A stretch of 41,243 bases of DNA from Spirulina subsalsa FACHB-351 (lineage in GTDB: Bacteria > Cyanobacteriota > Cyanobacteriia > Cyanobacteriales > Spirulinaceae), in the NCBI RefSeq assembly GCF_026130165.1, contig NZ_JAIHOM010000040.1, positions 1-41,243 on the forward strand, given 5' to 3'. Shown here one piece after another: positions 40,160 through 41,243 of this stretch (positions are counted from its first letter, which is position 1; each line of letters starts with the position of its first letter). The notes beneath the pieces are model-generated. The model was not told where the DNA came from. It made no database searches and saw only the letters and a program-made list of their open reading frames with translations. Both the position numbers and the translations under genes were made by a program.

Positions 40160-40195
40160 GACGTTCGCCCCTGCCTAAAGGCGAGGGGATTCTTC
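40160..40195 (-). mobile_element. Right-end hairpin of the second tnpB element, overlapping its stop codon
   Basis: On the minus strand GAATCCCCTCGCC-TTTA-GGCAGGGGCGAACGTC contains the TAG of the tnpB gene in its loop. The stem has one mismatch. The layout is the same as for the other ends in the window, and the 3' part of an omega RNA would overlap the coding end. Confidence 0.7.
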
Positions 40196-41243
40196 ATTCA
40201 ACGAGTCTCCGTTAGCCAGCAGGATTTCTCCAACTAACCAAGAGGGAATCTCTCCTGAAGCGTTTAAAGTTTGGCTGCGCCCCAACCTACTTAATCCCTT
40301 TTGCAAGATGTTTAAAGCAGCGTTTCTATCCCGACAATCCGTATATCCACAATGGGGACAAACATGGGTTCGAGTTGATAGAGACTTTTGCACTTTTTCC
40401 CCACAATTAGAACAATTTTGACTGGTATTATGGGGAGGAACAGCAACAGTTATTTTGCCGTATTTATCCCCAAAATACTCTAACCATTGCCTAAAAGTAG
40501 ACCATCCTGCATCAGTTATGGACTTAGCTAAACGACGATTTTTAACCATGCCTTTCACATTTAAGTCTTCATAGGCTACTAAGTCGTTAGACTTGATTAA
40601 GCGGAGTGCCACACTCTTGACAAACTCTGTTCGCTGCCTACTTACTCTTAAATGTTTACGAGCATAACGTTGTCTTGCTTTGTGATAATTACGGGATTGT
40701 TTAACACCTTTACGGTATTTTTTAGACTTCTTACGATTGAGCCGATTTAATCGTTTTTCTGATTTTCTATAGTATTGAGGACAATCAACCTGATTACCTT
40801 GACTATCTACTAAGAAAAACTTTAAACCAACATCAATTGCAGTGGTTTGTTGAGATGGAGTTAAAGGGTTTACGGTATCTCTAGAGTCTAGTTTGATGGA
40901 AAACTGGACATAGTATCCATCTGCGCGTTTAACTATTCTAACCCGCTTAATTTGTTCAGGTTGATAATAATTAATATCTCTAGATCCTATCAACTTTAAA
41001 CCACCAATACCTTTTTTGTCTGTAAAGGTAATATAGCGTTTATTTTCTGATAGTTTCCATCCAGAGACTTTATATTCAACTGAACGAGAATGTTTTTTAA
41101 ACTTAGGGTATCCCTTTTTGCCTTTAACGTTATTCTTGCAATTATCAAAAAATCGAGTAATTGCTCTTAACGTTCTCTCAACAGCAGTTTGACAAGCGTG
41201 GGAGTTTAAATCATTAACAAATTTAAACTCTCTTCTAAGCCTA
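40175..41243 (-). CDS. tnpB: TnpB (IS200/IS605 OrfB), N-terminus cut by window edge
   Basis: The frame stays open to the right edge (about 356 codons seen; a TTG at 40993 is not the real start). The visible part begins RLRREFKFVNDLNSHACQTAVERTLRAITRFFDNC. Then come the WED-type region (GYPKFKKHSRSVEYKVSGWKL), RuvC-I TTAIDVGLKFFLVD, SRQRTEFVKSVALRLI, RuvC-II LVAYEDLNVKGMVKN, the zinc finger NCSNCG/CPHCG and RuvC-III CRDRNAALNIL. All three acids are present. It is a close relative of the decayed copy at 12119-12826 and unlike the tnpB at 38198-39634. It faces xisI tail to tail. Confidence 0.9.
   Translation of the reverse strand, partial: RLRREFKFVNDLNSHACQTAVERTLRAITRFFDNCKNNVKGKKGYPKFKKHSRSVEYKVSGWKLSENKRYITFTDKKGIGGLKLIGSRDINYYQPEQIKRVRIVKRADGYYVQFSIKLDSRDTVNPLTPSQQTTAIDVGLKFFLVDSQGNQVDCPQYYRKSEKRLNRLNRKKSKKYRKGVKQSRNYHKARQRYARKHLRVSRQRTEFVKSVALRLIKSNDLVAYEDLNVKGMVKNRRLAKSITDAGWSTFRQWLEYFGDKYGKITVAVPPHNTSQNCSNCGEKVQKSLSTRTHVCPHCGYTDCRDRNAALNILQKGLSRLGRSQTLNASGEIPSWLVGEILLANGDSLNEESPRL

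Overview
The window is chromosomal DNA of a filamentous-type cyanobacterium. The evidence is the petC-petA (cytochrome b6f) pair, a cobalamin gene (cobH), a demethylphylloquinone-reductase-type NDH-2, cyanobacteria-restricted families (DUF3067, DUF2288, UPF0182, type IV pilin-like GH domain, XisI, a Psb35-like small membrane protein), and very frequent HIP1 palindromes (GCGATCGC) throughout. Short tandem repeats and IS200/IS605-type (TnpB) remnants between genes also fit. I cannot name the species.

Layout. 1-6.1 kb: a TonB-like protein cut by the left edge, cobH, a secreted glycine-zipper-like protein, then a signalling pair: a zinc-ribbon/pseudokinase-like/PP2C phosphatase followed by a CHAT-protease-FHA protein. 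6.1-12.1 kb: DUF3067, divergent petC-petA with a strong terminator, bestrophin, a GH57 glycosidase and a beta-barrel-like protein. 12.1-14.9 kb: a decayed tnpB and a recent ~1-kb tandem duplication of a PD-(D/E)XK-like (Rpn-type) gene whose two copies differ by exactly 48 bp in a coding minisatellite. 15-18.8 kb: an orphan periplasmic binding protein, two small lipoproteins, two tandem DUF488 genes and a Psb35-like gene with its own promoter and terminator. 18.9-24.2 kb: two large membrane proteins, a hexapeptide acyltransferase, plsC, DUF2288 and a YdcF/SanA-type protein.

24.17-25.15 kb (minus strand) is the most interesting locus: a tRNA-Arg(CCU) gene split in its anticodon loop by a ~908-nt group I intron. 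P, Q, R and S core elements are all recognisable, and the P8 region holds a LAGLIDADG-family ORF. Both catalytic acidic positions of that protein are Cys, so it is predicted to be nuclease-dead or unusual.

25.3-38.1 kb: UPF0182, fructosamine kinase (flanked by two solitary TnpB-type hairpin ends), a DnaJ-class co-chaperone, a Wzc/Wza-type exopolysaccharide export pair overlapping by ATGA, ndbB overlapping a HAD hydrolase, an Hpt protein and a small Cys-motif membrane protein. 38.2-41.2 kb: an intact tnpB with its right-end hairpin, an orphan xisI, and a second, different tnpB running off the right edge.

The recurring theme is TnpB-type mobile DNA: three tnpB loci in different states and at least six related right-end hairpins, three of them with no transposase beside them. 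No CRISPR array, rRNA or prophage was seen.
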